NCBI RefSeq assembly: GCF_000190535.1
Contig: NC_015160.1
Coordinates: 2,914,001-2,978,000 of the forward strand
DNA from: Odoribacter splanchnicus DSM 20712
GTDB lineage: Bacteria > Bacteroidota > Bacteroidia > Bacteroidales > Marinifilaceae
DNA: 64,000 nucleotides
Direction of reading: 5' to 3'
Below, piece by piece: positions 35,344 to 45,087 of the stretch. Numbering within the stretch: the stretch's first letter is position 1; each line of letters begins with the position of its first letter. The position numbers and the translations under genes are program-made. Below the pieces are notes generated by a model, which was not told where the DNA came from, did no database searches, and saw nothing but the letters and a program-made list of their open reading frames with translations.

Positions 35344-38300
35344 TTAAAAATTAAGAGTTAATCCCAACGTATACTTTCTGGGTAATGGATAAGTATCGCC
35401 ATTATCACGTCCCGTGTAAATATTCACCACTTCCGGATTTCCGCCCGAGTAGTTGCTCAAATAGAACAGGTTTTCTGCTGTCAGGAAGAAACGTACTCCC
35501 GAGAACCCTGCCTTCTTGGATATCCTGTCCGGAAGATTATATCCCAAGGTTATTTGCTTCAAGGCAAGGTGGTGCACCTTCTCGATAGCCGAGTCCGTAT
35601 TCATACTGAGGGAGTTTCCCCATGCCGGAGCATTCGGATTCTTGTTCACCCCGTCCCATGGTCTCAACTTGCGGTAATCGAACAACTTCGTCAAATGGCC
35701 ATTCTCCGACTGTGTGCTGAACCCCAGCCCCATCCGGTTGTTAATCATTTTTCTCCCGATTGTGAAATTCACCAGTACGTTCAGGTCGAAATTCTTCCAC
35801 ATCAATTCGTTCACCCATCCTCCATGAGCCAAAGGAAGCGGCGAACCCGCATAATATGAATCCGGATTCCCGTCGCCATCCAAGTCAAGCAGACGATAAT
35901 TACCGACAGCGCCGCTGATTCCATCTGTCGCCACACCGTTGAAGTATATCTCCTGTCCGTCAATCTTGTACAAGCGAGGTACCTCGGCATCCGAGTTGTA
36001 GTACCCCCGGTGTGCCCACACGTACAAACCGTTCAAAGGTCTGCCGACTACCAGTAGCGTCCCGTCACCGTCCACTACATCTTTCCCCGAATACGACTTT
36101 TCAAAACGGTTCCAGTTTCTTGCCATATTGAATTTCATCCGCCAGCTCACAGCACTCTCCCGCAAGATATCTGCCTGCAACTCCAGCTCAAGCCCCTCGT
36201 TGGAAATTTCCATCGCATTTTCCACCTGCGCACCGAACGTATACAAACTGCCCGGAATCGGAATATCATAAATCAGCGAACTGGTATATTTGTAATAGTA
36301 ATCCAATTTCATATTCAAACGATAATTGAACATATCCATATCCAAACCCAGGTCATACTGATTTGTCTTCTCCCAGGTAAGATAAGGCGACACAGGTTTG
36401 TCAGTCGTCACCCCCGTCTTCCCGAAGAAGTTCCTGTCCATTATATTCATCAACCCGTGGGCCAGGTAAGCGCTCGTGAATGTCTGTCCGGATTTTCCAT
36501 AACTACCGCGAATCTTACCCCAATTCAGCCAGCTTCCGGTAAAGCGTTTGATGAATGGTTCCTCCGAAAACGACCAGCCTACAGCCACCGACGGGAAATT
36601 CGCCCAACGGTTTCCCTCACCGAACGTAGAACTACCGTCACGACGGAATGTAAACTCCAGCAAATAACGCTGTTTGTAATTATATCCCAGACGGCCGAAA
36701 TAACTCACCATCCGTTTCTCGGTAAAATCCGAAGAGTAATAGCGCGTTGCTGCATATTCCGGGAACTCCGGTGTTCCGTGATTCACCACCGGCGGCACCT
36801 TCTGCGGGTTATAATAGTACACATCATCGCTCACTCCCCGCAACCCATAACCGTACATCGAAAATGCCTGTTCCTTGTTTGTGTTGATACCCAAAAGTAC
36901 ATCAATATTATGCACATCGTTCACGCTCGTGTTATAATGCAACAACTCCTCCGAAGAAAGCATCACCTGCCGGCCGATGTTTCCTTCCGACTTGCTTTCG
37001 TGATGATACTCGTCAAACACACCGGGAGTATACTTGTTCAGGTTCGACTGAGAGTAGTCGATATTCCCTGATGCCGAGAAGGTCAATCCCTTGAGAAGCT
37101 CATACTCAAGAAAAGCCGTCACCATTGCTCGATAATCGTCCGTGCGATCCTTGATTCCCAGGACAGACTTTTTCCACTCTGCCTCCAGTTCCTTCGTGGC
37201 AGGCAAGACGGTAAGCTGCTGCGACGGATTCACAGACAACCCCTCGTAGCGGGTATGCTTGGAGGAGCCCGATGATGAGGAGCGATTCATTGTCCGGTCC
37301 ACATAAGAGAGATACACACGCGTATCCATCCGCAATTTCGGTGTGAATTGTGCTGTCAGGTTCGATATCAGGTTTGCCCGTTTGTATCCGCTGTTAATCA
37401 TGATTCCCTGCTCGTCATAATATCCGAGTCCCACCATATAACGGAAACGCTCCGTACCTCCTACAGCCTGCACATTTGCATTGACCACCTTGCTCCTGCG
37501 AAAAGCATACTTCCACCAGTTCGTACTATTGTTGTAATAAGGGTCCAGACTATCCTGCAATGAATGTATCAGGCTCGGCGAACCCCAGTAACCATTCCCC
37601 CAAAACTGGTCGTAGATACCGTTTCCATTGTTATACACATCCTCGTACGAAGTAGGGACGTGATACTTCCCTGTCGCCCAATCGTAATAATTATTCTTGA
37701 TATTCCTCCGGAATTTAAGTTCCAACCATCTCTCCATGCGTCCGCCCGTCTGCTCGGGATATTCCATCAATTGCGATATCGAATAGGAAGCATTTGCCGA
37801 AAACTTGGCCTCACCGACCTTTCCCTTCTTCGTTGTAACAAGAATCACCCCATTGCCCGCACGGCTACCGTAAATGGATGCCGCCGCCGCATCTTTCAAC
37901 ACCTGTACCGATTCAATCATGCTCGGGTCCAGGTCAGCCAGCGTATTCGTTCCGGTCACCGGTGAGACAAACGAGTACATCGGCACTCCATCCACCACCC
38001 ACAACGGCTGACCGTCACTCGCACCGTCCACCAACAGAGAGTTGAACCCCCGCACCGCAATCACCGCAGCACTACCCGGCGCTCCCGACTGCTGCACGAT
38101 ATTCACACCCGCCAATCTTCCCTGCAACATATCTGCGATACTCGCCGCCGGCAACTCCTTCATCTCTTCTGCCGTCACGGTCGAGATTGCACTCACCATC
38201 TCCCGCTTATTCTGCGTACCGTAAGCCCGGACAACCACTTCGTCCAAATCGGATACATCTTCCGTCAAGGTAATATGCAACGTATCTCTCGCCGTCTTTT

Positions 38301-38880
38301 CAGAAAATTCCACCCGCCGTTTCTTAAAACCGACAGATGAAAATTCCAACGTCCCTTTCAACAAAGGCAAATCCCATGCGAACCAACCTTTCTCATTTGT
38401 AGCCGTACCAATAGTAGTGCCGACAACCCTTACCGTTACCCCCGGCAAAGGCTGTTTGGCCGCATCATATACGAAGCCTTTCACCCGAACAAACTTCTTC
38501 TCGGGTTCCTGGTACGAGGTTGCCTTTATAATTACCAAATTATCGTCAAAAGAAAACGACATTCCCAAGCGAGGCAACAAGTCTTTGAGCACCGCCTCTA
38601 ATCCTTGATTCTCTGCACTGATACTCACGTTCTTCCAAGTCACCACTTCCCTGTGATTATAGAGAAAACTATAACCCGTTTGCCTTTCCAATTCCTGAAA
38701 AACCTTCTCCAATGTCACGTTTTTCAGCTCTACTGAAACTTTCGATTGGCGAGCGCTCACTGCTGCCTGCACCTGCACCAAGCTACAAACCAATAAAATA
38801 AAAACGACTTTCATCTTCATCATCCACTTAGGGACAAGAATTCGCCCTCCGGCTCTTGTCTGATTTGACTTTTTTTTCAT
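35344..38880 (-). CDS. SusC/RagA-type TonB transporter with secretin/TonB N-terminal signalling domain
   Basis: I start it at the ATG at 38880 (MKKKSNQTRAGGR); the frame extends 16 codons upstream. The 1178-residue protein has an STN domain (VELKNVTLEKVFQELERQTG, about 50-120), which signals to an anti-sigma factor. A CarboxypepD_reg-like domain (VKGFVYDAAKQPLPGVTVRV) and a SusC plug with VVVRAYGTQNKREMVSAIST and VLKDAAAASIYGSRAGNGVI follow. The beta-barrel ends in KYTLGLTLNF. It pairs with the SusD-like lipoprotein downstream. Together with the FecR and ECF sigma genes upstream it forms a substrate-sensing trans-envelope circuit. Confidence 0.95.
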   Translation of the reverse strand: MKKKSNQTRAGGRILVPKWMMKMKVVFILLVCSLVQVQAAVSARQSKVSVELKNVTLEKVFQELERQTGYSFLYNHREVVTWKNVSISAENQGLEAVLKDLLPRLGMSFSFDDNLVIIKATSYQEPEKKFVRVKGFVYDAAKQPLPGVTVRVVGTTIGTATNEKGWFAWDLPLLKGTLEFSSVGFKKRRVEFSEKTARDTLHITLTEDVSDLDEVVVRAYGTQNKREMVSAISTVTAEEMKELPAASIADMLQGRLAGVNIVQQSGAPGSAAVIAVRGFNSLLVDGASDGQPLWVVDGVPMYSFVSPVTGTNTLADLDPSMIESVQVLKDAAAASIYGSRAGNGVILVTTKKGKVGEAKFSANASYSISQLMEYPEQTGGRMERWLELKFRRNIKNNYYDWATGKYHVPTSYEDVYNNGNGIYDQFWGNGYWGSPSLIHSLQDSLDPYYNNSTNWWKYAFRRSKVVNANVQAVGGTERFRYMVGLGYYDEQGIMINSGYKRANLISNLTAQFTPKLRMDTRVYLSYVDRTMNRSSSSGSSKHTRYEGLSVNPSQQLTVLPATKELEAEWKKSVLGIKDRTDDYRAMVTAFLEYELLKGLTFSASGNIDYSQSNLNKYTPGVFDEYHHESKSEGNIGRQVMLSSEELLHYNTSVNDVHNIDVLLGINTNKEQAFSMYGYGLRGVSDDVYYYNPQKVPPVVNHGTPEFPEYAATRYYSSDFTEKRMVSYFGRLGYNYKQRYLLEFTFRRDGSSTFGEGNRWANFPSVAVGWSFSEEPFIKRFTGSWLNWGKIRGSYGKSGQTFTSAYLAHGLMNIMDRNFFGKTGVTTDKPVSPYLTWEKTNQYDLGLDMDMFNYRLNMKLDYYYKYTSSLIYDIPIPGSLYTFGAQVENAMEISNEGLELELQADILRESAVSWRMKFNMARNWNRFEKSYSGKDVVDGDGTLLVVGRPLNGLYVWAHRGYYNSDAEVPRLYKIDGQEIYFNGVATDGISGAVGNYRLLDLDGDGNPDSYYAGSPLPLAHGGWVNELMWKNFDLNVLVNFTIGRKMINNRMGLGFSTQSENGHLTKLFDYRKLRPWDGVNKNPNAPAWGNSLSMNTDSAIEKVHHLALKQITLGYNLPDRISKKAGFSGVRFFLTAENLFYLSNYSGGNPEVVNIYTGRDNGDTYPLPRKYTLGLTLNF

Positions 38881-38915
38881 ACTTTTGTACATTAGAATTT
38901 TACCTTGCACGTCGG

Positions 38916-40169
38916 TCAAGATTGCCACACCATGCCGCGTGCTTTAACTAAAAAGCTGTTCCACTCCCGTGCGAACGGCTTTTTTTGCTTTATTGTTATA
39001 AAAACATTATTCCCTTTTATATCAAATACTACATCTCCGGTCTGCTCGAATTTATCCAGCAACATACGGGCATCCTCATACCGTTTCACTTTTCCAGTGA
39101 ACTCTACCTGTTTCGCACTTTCATTCACGTAGAACACGTTCAATCCATACCAGACAGACAACGTCTCCATAATCTCTTCCAATGTCGTTTGCCGGAATTT
39201 GTAATACCCGTCTTTCCACGAAACATACGATTCTGTATCCACCATCCTCACATCCATCACCCGATTATTCTTGTCATATACAAACTGCTCTCCCGGCACA
39301 ATCTGAAAACTCTTGCCGGCACATGCCACCTCCACACTCCCCTCGACGAGCGTCGTCGCCACCGTTTCCAACCTCTCGTAAGCCTTCACGTTAAAAGAAG
39401 TCCCCAACACCTTCACATCCATCGCTCCTGCATGTACCCAAAACTCACGGGCGCTATCTTTCGCCACCTCAAACCATGCCTCTCCTTTTAAGAAAACTTC
39501 CCTTCTGGCTTTCCCGAACCTCTCCGGATAACGCATTTCCGAACCGGAGTTCAAGAACACCTTTGTCCCATCCGCCAAAACAAGCTGAAACCTCTCACGC
39601 ACAGGAACCGTCAACGTATTGTAGACAATCTTCTCCGAAGCCTCCTTGCTTTTGATTTTCGAGTATACCAATGTTCCCCGTTCATTCCTAACCTGCAACA
39701 TCGTACCCCCAAAAATCAACCTGTTCGTATCCCGCTTCAACGGCATGCTTTCACCATCTCCCAGCGTCAACACCACTTGCCCGATTCCCGGTTCCACCGT
39801 TTTTTCGCCCTCCCAGACTCCATTCTCTTCCGGCTTCATCCATAACATTATCCCGACACCCAATATCAACAACACCCCTGCCACACTCGCCCCAAACGAC
39901 CACCACCTCATCCGCCGTATCTTACCCTTCCGTACCGTCATTTTCTTCCGGATATCGCTCTCCAACCTCTCGTAGGCCTTCTCCCTATCCAACCCTCCTT
40001 GCTGTCTCACCAACCTCACGACCTCACCCAACTCACCCATCAACATCTTATACGTTCTCTCATTCCCTCTTTTCTCTTCCCACCACCTGTTCATCTTCTC
40101 CCTCTCCTCTTTCGTCACGTTCTCCCCCGCTATTTCAGCCGCCATAATTTTTAATATTTCGTCTTCCAT
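38916..40169 (-). CDS. FecR-family anti-sigma factor
   Basis: The ATG at 40169 (MEDEILKIM) is preferred over the upstream MYKTRS start at 40187. Residues 1-90 form the cytoplasmic sigma-binding part (REKMNRWWEEKRGNERTYKM). One transmembrane helix (ASVAGVLLILGVGIMLWM, about 103-120) leads to the periplasmic FecR domain with VPVRERFQLVLADGTKVFLN, then GSEMRYPERF and VLGTSFNVKAY. A C-terminal DUF4974-like part (TTLEEIMETLSVWYGLNVFY) would touch the STN domain of the SusC-like transporter, encoded 35 bp downstream. Length (417) is normal for Bacteroidetes FecR proteins. Confidence 0.93.
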   Translation of the reverse strand: MEDEILKIMAAEIAGENVTKEEREKMNRWWEEKRGNERTYKMLMGELGEVVRLVRQQGGLDREKAYERLESDIRKKMTVRKGKIRRMRWWSFGASVAGVLLILGVGIMLWMKPEENGVWEGEKTVEPGIGQVVLTLGDGESMPLKRDTNRLIFGGTMLQVRNERGTLVYSKIKSKEASEKIVYNTLTVPVRERFQLVLADGTKVFLNSGSEMRYPERFGKARREVFLKGEAWFEVAKDSAREFWVHAGAMDVKVLGTSFNVKAYERLETVATTLVEGSVEVACAGKSFQIVPGEQFVYDKNNRVMDVRMVDTESYVSWKDGYYKFRQTTLEEIMETLSVWYGLNVFYVNESAKQVEFTGKVKRYEDARMLLDKFEQTGDVVFDIKGNNVFITIKQKKPFAREWNSFLVKARGMVWQS

Positions 40170-40291
40170 ACTCCTGGTTTTATACAAATAACACCACCAC
40201 CCATCAAATCATGTGACAGGAAATCCCATTTTTAACTAAAAAAATTACAACAATCCCATTTGTATCGCCAATTCCTGCGACACCACCCTGA

Positions 40292-40834
40292 TTATTCCGA
40301 TTTTCTGAAATAAAGCAATAATATGGTAAACATGTGTCCCTCCAGTTTCTCCCGCAGAAACTTCAACGAACGCGACAACTGGGTTCGGACAGTATTAATA
40401 CTGATTTGCAAATGCTCGGCAACCTCCTTATATTTTTTCCCTTCGGCATACACCATCATAAAAATACGGCGACGCTCCGGAGGAAGCTGGTTTATCGCGA
40501 AGTACAAAACATCTATTTCAGTTTGCTCATCTTCATGCATGATTTCTGCCACGGGCATTCCTTCCATCATTTTTTCATGGCGGGTTTTCCTGCGTTTACA
40601 GTCTCTCAGCTCGTTTAAAGCAGCATTCTTGACCACATGAAACATGTATTTATCCAACCCATCAGAAAGTTTTTTATAAAGAGAGCTTTCCCAAGCCTGT
40701 ACGAAACAACCCAACACGACATCCTCTGCCGCATCAACATTTTTCAGAATACTTGCGGCATATAAAACCAACACATCATGGTATTTCAAGAAGAAAGTCT
40801 TGAACGTTTCTTCTTCGGGATTTTTTTCGTACAT
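40292..40834 (-). CDS. ECF-type RNA polymerase sigma factor
   Basis: The ATG at 40834 (MYEKNPEEETFKTFF) gives a 180-residue ECF sigma; the open frame to 40897 overlaps an inverted repeat. Region 2 (YAASILKNVDAAEDVVLGCFVQAW) and region 4 (INQLPPERRRIFMMVYAEGK, then VAEHLQISINTVRTQLSRSL) are intact. It should be released by the FecR protein, encoded 122 bp downstream, to transcribe the SusCD locus. A TATATTTG box lies at 40838-40845 on the minus strand, so close to this ATG that the true start could be further in. Confidence 0.92.
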   Translation of the reverse strand: MYEKNPEEETFKTFFLKYHDVLVLYAASILKNVDAAEDVVLGCFVQAWESSLYKKLSDGLDKYMFHVVKNAALNELRDCKRRKTRHEKMMEGMPVAEIMHEDEQTEIDVLYFAINQLPPERRRIFMMVYAEGKKYKEVAEHLQISINTVRTQLSRSLKFLREKLEGHMFTILLLYFRKSE

Positions 40835-41038
40835 GCTACAAATATACGAAATTAACCCGTTATACATCTGGCATAAACGCATAAAAAAGTTGTTCACGCC
40901 GGATAAATTCCGTATATTTATTTCATTTCCAATCAGATAAATATCATGAACAACTTTTGTGCAAGTTACGAAAAAAATAAGAATTTATGAATTTTGATTT
41001 TCTTTGTTTTATATCTTTACGAATTCAAATTCTGAGGA

Positions 41039-41554
41039 ATGACAAGAAGAATTATTTTAGTCACCGGAGGGCAACGTTCCGGTAAAAGTGGTTATGCACA
41101 GCGTTTAGCGTTGGAACTATCCGACTGTCCTGTTTATATGGCTACTTCGCGGGTATGGGATGAAGAATACCGTAAACGTATCGAACGGCATCAACGTGAC
41201 CGGGGACCTCAATGGACAAATATCGAGGAAGAAAAAGCCCTGAGTAAACATCACTTGCAAGGACGGGTAATCGTGATCGATTGTGTTACCTTGTGGGGTA
41301 CTAATTTCTTTTTCGATCAGGATTCGAATGTCGACCTGGCTTTACAAGAACTAAAAGAAGAGTTCGACCGATTTACAGCCCAGGAAGCGACTTTTATCTT
41401 TGTGACCAATGAAATCGGTATGGGTGGAGTTGCCGAAAACACCATCCAACGCCGGTTTACCGATATGCAGGGCTGGGTAAACCAATACATCGCAGAGAAA
41501 GCCGACGAGGTGGTGCTGATGGTCTCGGGAATAGGAGTAAAGGTAAAAGGCTAA
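41039..41554 (+). CDS. cobU: Adenosylcobinamide kinase / guanylyltransferase
   Basis: CobU phosphorylates adenosylcobinamide and transfers GMP to give AdoCbi-GDP. The 171-residue protein has the P-loop VTGGQRSGKSGYAQRLAL (GGQRSGKS at residues 10-17). It also has the active-site region YMATSRVWDEEYRKRIERHQ and VTNEIGMGGVAEN. The start at 41039 has an upstream GAGGA. A -7-like TATCTTTA lies at 41012-41019. It heads the cobU-cobT-cobS-cobC cluster. The 72-bp gap to cobT is filled with short A/G-rich repeats (TAAAGGC units). Confidence 0.95.
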   Translation: MTRRIILVTGGQRSGKSGYAQRLALELSDCPVYMATSRVWDEEYRKRIERHQRDRGPQWTNIEEEKALSKHHLQGRVIVIDCVTLWGTNFFFDQDSNVDLALQELKEEFDRFTAQEATFIFVTNEIGMGGVAENTIQRRFTDMQGWVNQYIAEKADEVVLMVSGIGVKVKG

Positions 41555-41626
41555 AGGCTATAAAGCTAAAGGCAGGGAGGTAAAAAAAGTGAAAGGTAAT
41601 AAGGATAAAAAATAATAGGATACGAT

Positions 41627-42664
41627 ATGAGAACTTTCAATATCAAAACGCCGGATAAAAAGATCGTACCGGCACTTCAGGATAAAATCGATAATTTGAC
41701 AAAACCGAAAGGTTCGTTAGGACGGTTGGAAGAATTGGCAGTCCGGATCGGTACCATCCAACAAAGCCTCTCTCCTGTTTTGAGAACTCCTCAAAATATT
41801 GTGTTTGCAGCCGACCATGGTGTGGTTGTCGAAGGAGTCAGCTTTTCTGCCCCGGAAGTAACGGCACAACAGATATACAATTTCCTGAAAGGCGGCGGCG
41901 GAATCAATATGTTTGCACGCCAGCATCATTTCATACTGAAAGTGGTAGATTGCGGAGTGAATGCCGATTTCGGGGATCTGCCCGGACTTATTCACCGGAA
42001 AATCAGGAAGAGTACCGATAATTACCTTTACGGACCTGCCATGACGCCCGAAGAGATGGAACGCGCCATCGAAATCGGGGCAGAAATGGTACAATTGGCT
42101 TATCAGGAAGGAACCAACATCATCAGTTTCGGCGAATTGGGCATGGCCAATACTTCGGCCTCATCGGTCTGGATGTATTTTTTCACCGGAATTCCGTTAA
42201 AAGAATGCGTCGGTGCCGGAAGCGGACTGGACAACCAGGGTATCGAACATAAATATCAGGTACTGAAACGGGCCACAGACAATTATCAGGGAAACGGTAC
42301 GGCAGAAGATATCCTGCGTTGGTTCGGAGGCTTTGAAATGGTGGCGGCAGCAGGAGGTATGCTACAGGCTGCAGAGTTAGGCATGACGATCATCATCGAC
42401 GGTTTTATCATGACTAACTGCATACTGGCAGCCAGTAAACTGCATCCGGAGGTATTGGAATATTGTGTATTCGGACATCAGGGCGATGAAGCCGGACATA
42501 AATCAGTGCTAGAAGCTTTACACGCCAAGCCATTATTGAATTTGGGATTACGTTTGGGAGAAGGAACGGGAGCCATTTGCGCTTATCCGATTATAGAATC
42601 CGCCATCCGTATGATCAACGAAATGAGCAGTTTCAAACAGGCAGCCGTTACGAAATATTTTTAA
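41627..42664 (+). CDS. cobT: Nicotinate-nucleotide-dimethylbenzimidazole phosphoribosyltransferase
   Basis: CobT makes alpha-ribazole phosphate (or an analogue) for the lower ligand of cobalamin. The 345-residue protein has the family blocks [37 protein letters not shown] and [30 protein letters not shown] and the C-terminal [18 protein letters not shown], then [13 protein letters not shown] follow. The catalytic Glu region near the C-terminus (GEGTGA) is intact. The 9-bp gap to cobS supports co-transcription. Which lower base is used cannot be told; no bza genes are in the window. Confidence 0.96.
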   Translation: MRTFNIKTPDKKIVPALQDKIDNLTKPKGSLGRLEELAVRIGTIQQSLSPVLRTPQNIVFAADHGVVVEGVSFSAPEVTAQQIYNFLKGGGGINMFARQHHFILKVVDCGVNADFGDLPGLIHRKIRKSTDNYLYGPAMTPEEMERAIEIGAEMVQLAYQEGTNIISFGELGMANTSASSVWMYFFTGIPLKECVGAGSGLDNQGIEHKYQVLKRATDNYQGNGTAEDILRWFGGFEMVAAAGGMLQAAELGMTIIIDGFIMTNCILAASKLHPEVLEYCVFGHQGDEAGHKSVLEALHAKPLLNLGLRLGEGTGAICAYPIIESAIRMINEMSSFKQAAVTKYF

Positions 42665-42673
42665 GATATCCGT

Positions 42674-43420
42674 ATGAAATCTCTGTTTGCGGCAATCATA
42701 TTATTTACCCGGCTTCCGTTATGGCGAATCGTCCGGGTAGATAAAAAGCAGTATGCAGAAATCCTGTTATACTGGCCAATCGTAGGTTTTTTAACCGGAG
42801 CGACAACCTGGGGGACGCTTTATCTTGCCTCTTGGGTCATGCCTTTGTTGCCGGCTTGCGTCATTGCGGTCATTGCCCGTCTGCTCCTGACCGGAGCTTT
42901 ACATGAAGACGGACTGGCTGATTTTTTCGACGGTTTCGGCGGAGGACATGACAAAGCCGGCATCCTGCGAATCATGAAGGACTCCCATATCGGTAGTTAC
43001 GGTACGATCGGCCTGATTCTGTATTTCATCTTGTATGTATCTTTGTTGAGTTCGTTTTATTCGCTGGCCCTTCCCGGTGTCATTATCGGAGCGGATGTAC
43101 TTTCCAAACTTTGTACCGCCTTTATGATCAATACATTACCCTATGCCCGTACGGAAGAAGAGAGCAAAGTAAAAGTACTCTACCGCAAAATCCGTCTCTG
43201 CGAATTTGTCCTGGTAGCCCTGCCCTGCCTCGCCGCCCTTTGGCTGATGGCGACTCCTTTCTTAGCTTTAATCCCCACCCTCCTTATCCTTACCGGCTTG
43301 CGTTGGTATTTCAACCGTAAAATCGGAGGATATACCGGAGATTGTTGCGGGGCCAGCGTACTTTTAGCCGAACAGTTTTTTTATATCGGTGCCACTATCG
43401 TTTATACTTATTCCCTATGA
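42674..43420 (+). CDS. cobS: Adenosylcobinamide-GDP ribazoletransferase (cobalamin synthase)
   Basis: CobS joins AdoCbi-GDP to alpha-ribazole in the inner membrane. The 248-residue protein has several helices and the CobS motif GALHEDGLADFFDGFGGGHDKAG, of which HEDGLADFFDGFGGG is diagnostic. MKDSHIGSYGTIGL follows, and GGYTGDCCGA lies near the end. Its stop codon overlaps the cobC start as ATGA at 43417-43420. Length fits the family. Confidence 0.96.
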   Translation: MKSLFAAIILFTRLPLWRIVRVDKKQYAEILLYWPIVGFLTGATTWGTLYLASWVMPLLPACVIAVIARLLLTGALHEDGLADFFDGFGGGHDKAGILRIMKDSHIGSYGTIGLILYFILYVSLLSSFYSLALPGVIIGADVLSKLCTAFMINTLPYARTEEESKVKVLYRKIRLCEFVLVALPCLAALWLMATPFLALIPTLLILTGLRWYFNRKIGGYTGDCCGASVLLAEQFFYIGATIVYTYSL

Positions 43421-43944
43421 AGATAACCCTGATCCGCCATACCCGTGTAGCCGTCGAAACCGGAATTTGTTACGGCTGGAGCGATGTCGGTGTCGCCCCT
43501 TCTTTCGAAACCGAAGCCAGCCGGGTCAAAGAAAACATTTCCAACGAACAGTTCGATATCGTGTATAGCAGCCCGCTCTCCCGCTGCCGGAAGCTAGCTG
43601 CCTTTTGTGGCTTTCATGAACCGATCCTCGACGACCGTTTAAAAGAACTTAACTTCGGGGAGTGGGAAATGAAGAAATGGGACGATCTCACCGACCCCCG
43701 TCTTGAACTTTGGTATAAGGACTGGATTCATCTCCCGGCAGGAGGAGGGGAAAGCTATGAAAATCAGTGCCGCCGTGTCGCTCAATTTCTGGATGAACTC
43801 CGCCATTCCGGCCATACCGATGCCTGTATTTTCACCCACCGGGGAGTCATCGCCTGCGCTATGGTCTACGCAGGCATTTGCCCGATCGAAGAATCATTCA
43901 GTATAGAGGTGGACTATGGCAGCAAAAATGTGTTGGAATTCTGA
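43417..43944 (+). CDS. cobC: Alpha-ribazole phosphatase
   Basis: The ATG at 43417 (MKITLIRHTRVAV) overlaps the cobS stop by 4 bp; the frame upstream is a shadow of cobS. The 175-residue histidine phosphatase has RHT at residues 7-9. CYGWSDVGVA, YSSPLSRCRKLA, LNFGEWEMKKWDDL and the second catalytic His in FTHRGVIACAMVYAG are also present. It removes the 5'-phosphate from alpha-ribazole-P or from cobalamin-P. It completes the cobUTSC nucleotide-loop cluster. A decayed homologue of its C-terminus lies at 52585-52676. Confidence 0.95.
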   Translation: MKITLIRHTRVAVETGICYGWSDVGVAPSFETEASRVKENISNEQFDIVYSSPLSRCRKLAAFCGFHEPILDDRLKELNFGEWEMKKWDDLTDPRLELWYKDWIHLPAGGGESYENQCRRVAQFLDELRHSGHTDACIFTHRGVIACAMVYAGICPIEESFSIEVDYGSKNVLEF

Positions 43945-44139
43945 AACTGTATTATTCCAGTAATGAATTCAGATACGCTTCATCCACTTCCTGTATCATA
44001 ACTTCTTTACCACTCAAAATATTGTCGAATAAAATATTCTAACAATTAAAATAACAAACCCGATAACTTGACGAATCAAGGATTACCGGGACACTGAGGT
44101 TAACTATCTGTTGATCACTTTGTATAAACACAAAGTTTG

Positions 44140-45087
44140 CTATTTTTCCCGCCAAATGGGGAGAGATTGCCAATACTTAGGGAATCCCATATCTTTGAGG
44201 TCGAGCAAACGGCAATCGGATTTGAGCAACTCTTTGATATTCTTTTTGAAGTCGCTACCTGGACTGATAATATCAAGTATATACGCGATACAAGACAGCA
44301 CGGCAAATAATTTGTTTGTGCGTATTTGTCCGATTGTAGTTCTATCCATAAAGGGATAAAGAGTATTGTATGGCAGGATTACACTGACCATAAAACGACG
44401 ATTCCACACTCGGCTGTGGTGAGCGCAACAGTTACGGAGATTGGAAATGGAGTGTAGCCAATTTTCCAAGATTGCCACTTTCTTCAAACCGAATTGTTCG
44501 GTAATGTACTCTTTACGACTGTCTAACCTTAAGGATTGGAACAAACGGCTCAATGTGGCAAACGACACAACTTCGAGTGCCATCCAACTCGGCGGCATCG
44601 AAGGATTGTCGTATTTGGAGTTGTAATGCTTGATGAAATCTTCATTGCTGCGATTTACATCAGCATCAATACGATCCATCAAATCATCATAGCCGAAACG
44701 ATATAAACTTTCATCATTGAACCAATGGCTATCGCCTGTGCTTTCGGCATATACCTGTACAATTTTTGTGCGCACTGCCACTTCTATCTTCTCAATAGTA
44801 TTGAAAATAAGTGAACGCAGTCTGCGGTCGAAACAATAAAGGTCAATGATGTCCTTGAAGTGAATATCTTTGCGAGTGAAGGTGTGTTCGGAATCTTCGC
44901 CGTTCTCTTGGAACGGATAAGTGTATGCACGAAGCCGATAGTAGCTGATATTGAAAAGATAAGCAGTTGCCTCGCTTTCATCATCAAAAACAAGCCCCCG
45001 TTGTTTTAGCCGTGCGACTTGCTCGGCGAGAGTCAACGGCTTCTTTGTATAATCAATTTTATCAGTCAATTCTATTGAAACTACCAT
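44140..45087 (-). CDS. Abi_2-family (AbiD/AbiF-like) HEPN protein, candidate abortive-infection effector
   Basis: This 315-residue protein matches the Abi_2 family: KKPLTLAEQVARLKQRGLVF, then YLFNISYYRLRAYTYPF, FKDIIDLYCFDRRLRSLIFN and PSWMALEVVSFATLSRLF. It has a HEPN RNase-type motif R218-x4-H223 (RNCCAHHSRVWNRR). Such proteins are thought to cleave RNA and arrest phage-infected cells. The start ATG lies two bases after the U-tract of a compact hairpin RNA with its own promoter (45088-45160). It is a single gene on the minus strand between cobC and the flavodoxin gene, unrelated to the B12 theme. The family is solid; an anti-phage role is inference. Confidence 0.88.
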   Translation of the reverse strand: MVVSIELTDKIDYTKKPLTLAEQVARLKQRGLVFDDESEATAYLFNISYYRLRAYTYPFQENGEDSEHTFTRKDIHFKDIIDLYCFDRRLRSLIFNTIEKIEVAVRTKIVQVYAESTGDSHWFNDESLYRFGYDDLMDRIDADVNRSNEDFIKHYNSKYDNPSMPPSWMALEVVSFATLSRLFQSLRLDSRKEYITEQFGLKKVAILENWLHSISNLRNCCAHHSRVWNRRFMVSVILPYNTLYPFMDRTTIGQIRTNKLFAVLSCIAYILDIISPGSDFKKNIKELLKSDCRLLDLKDMGFPKYWQSLPIWREK

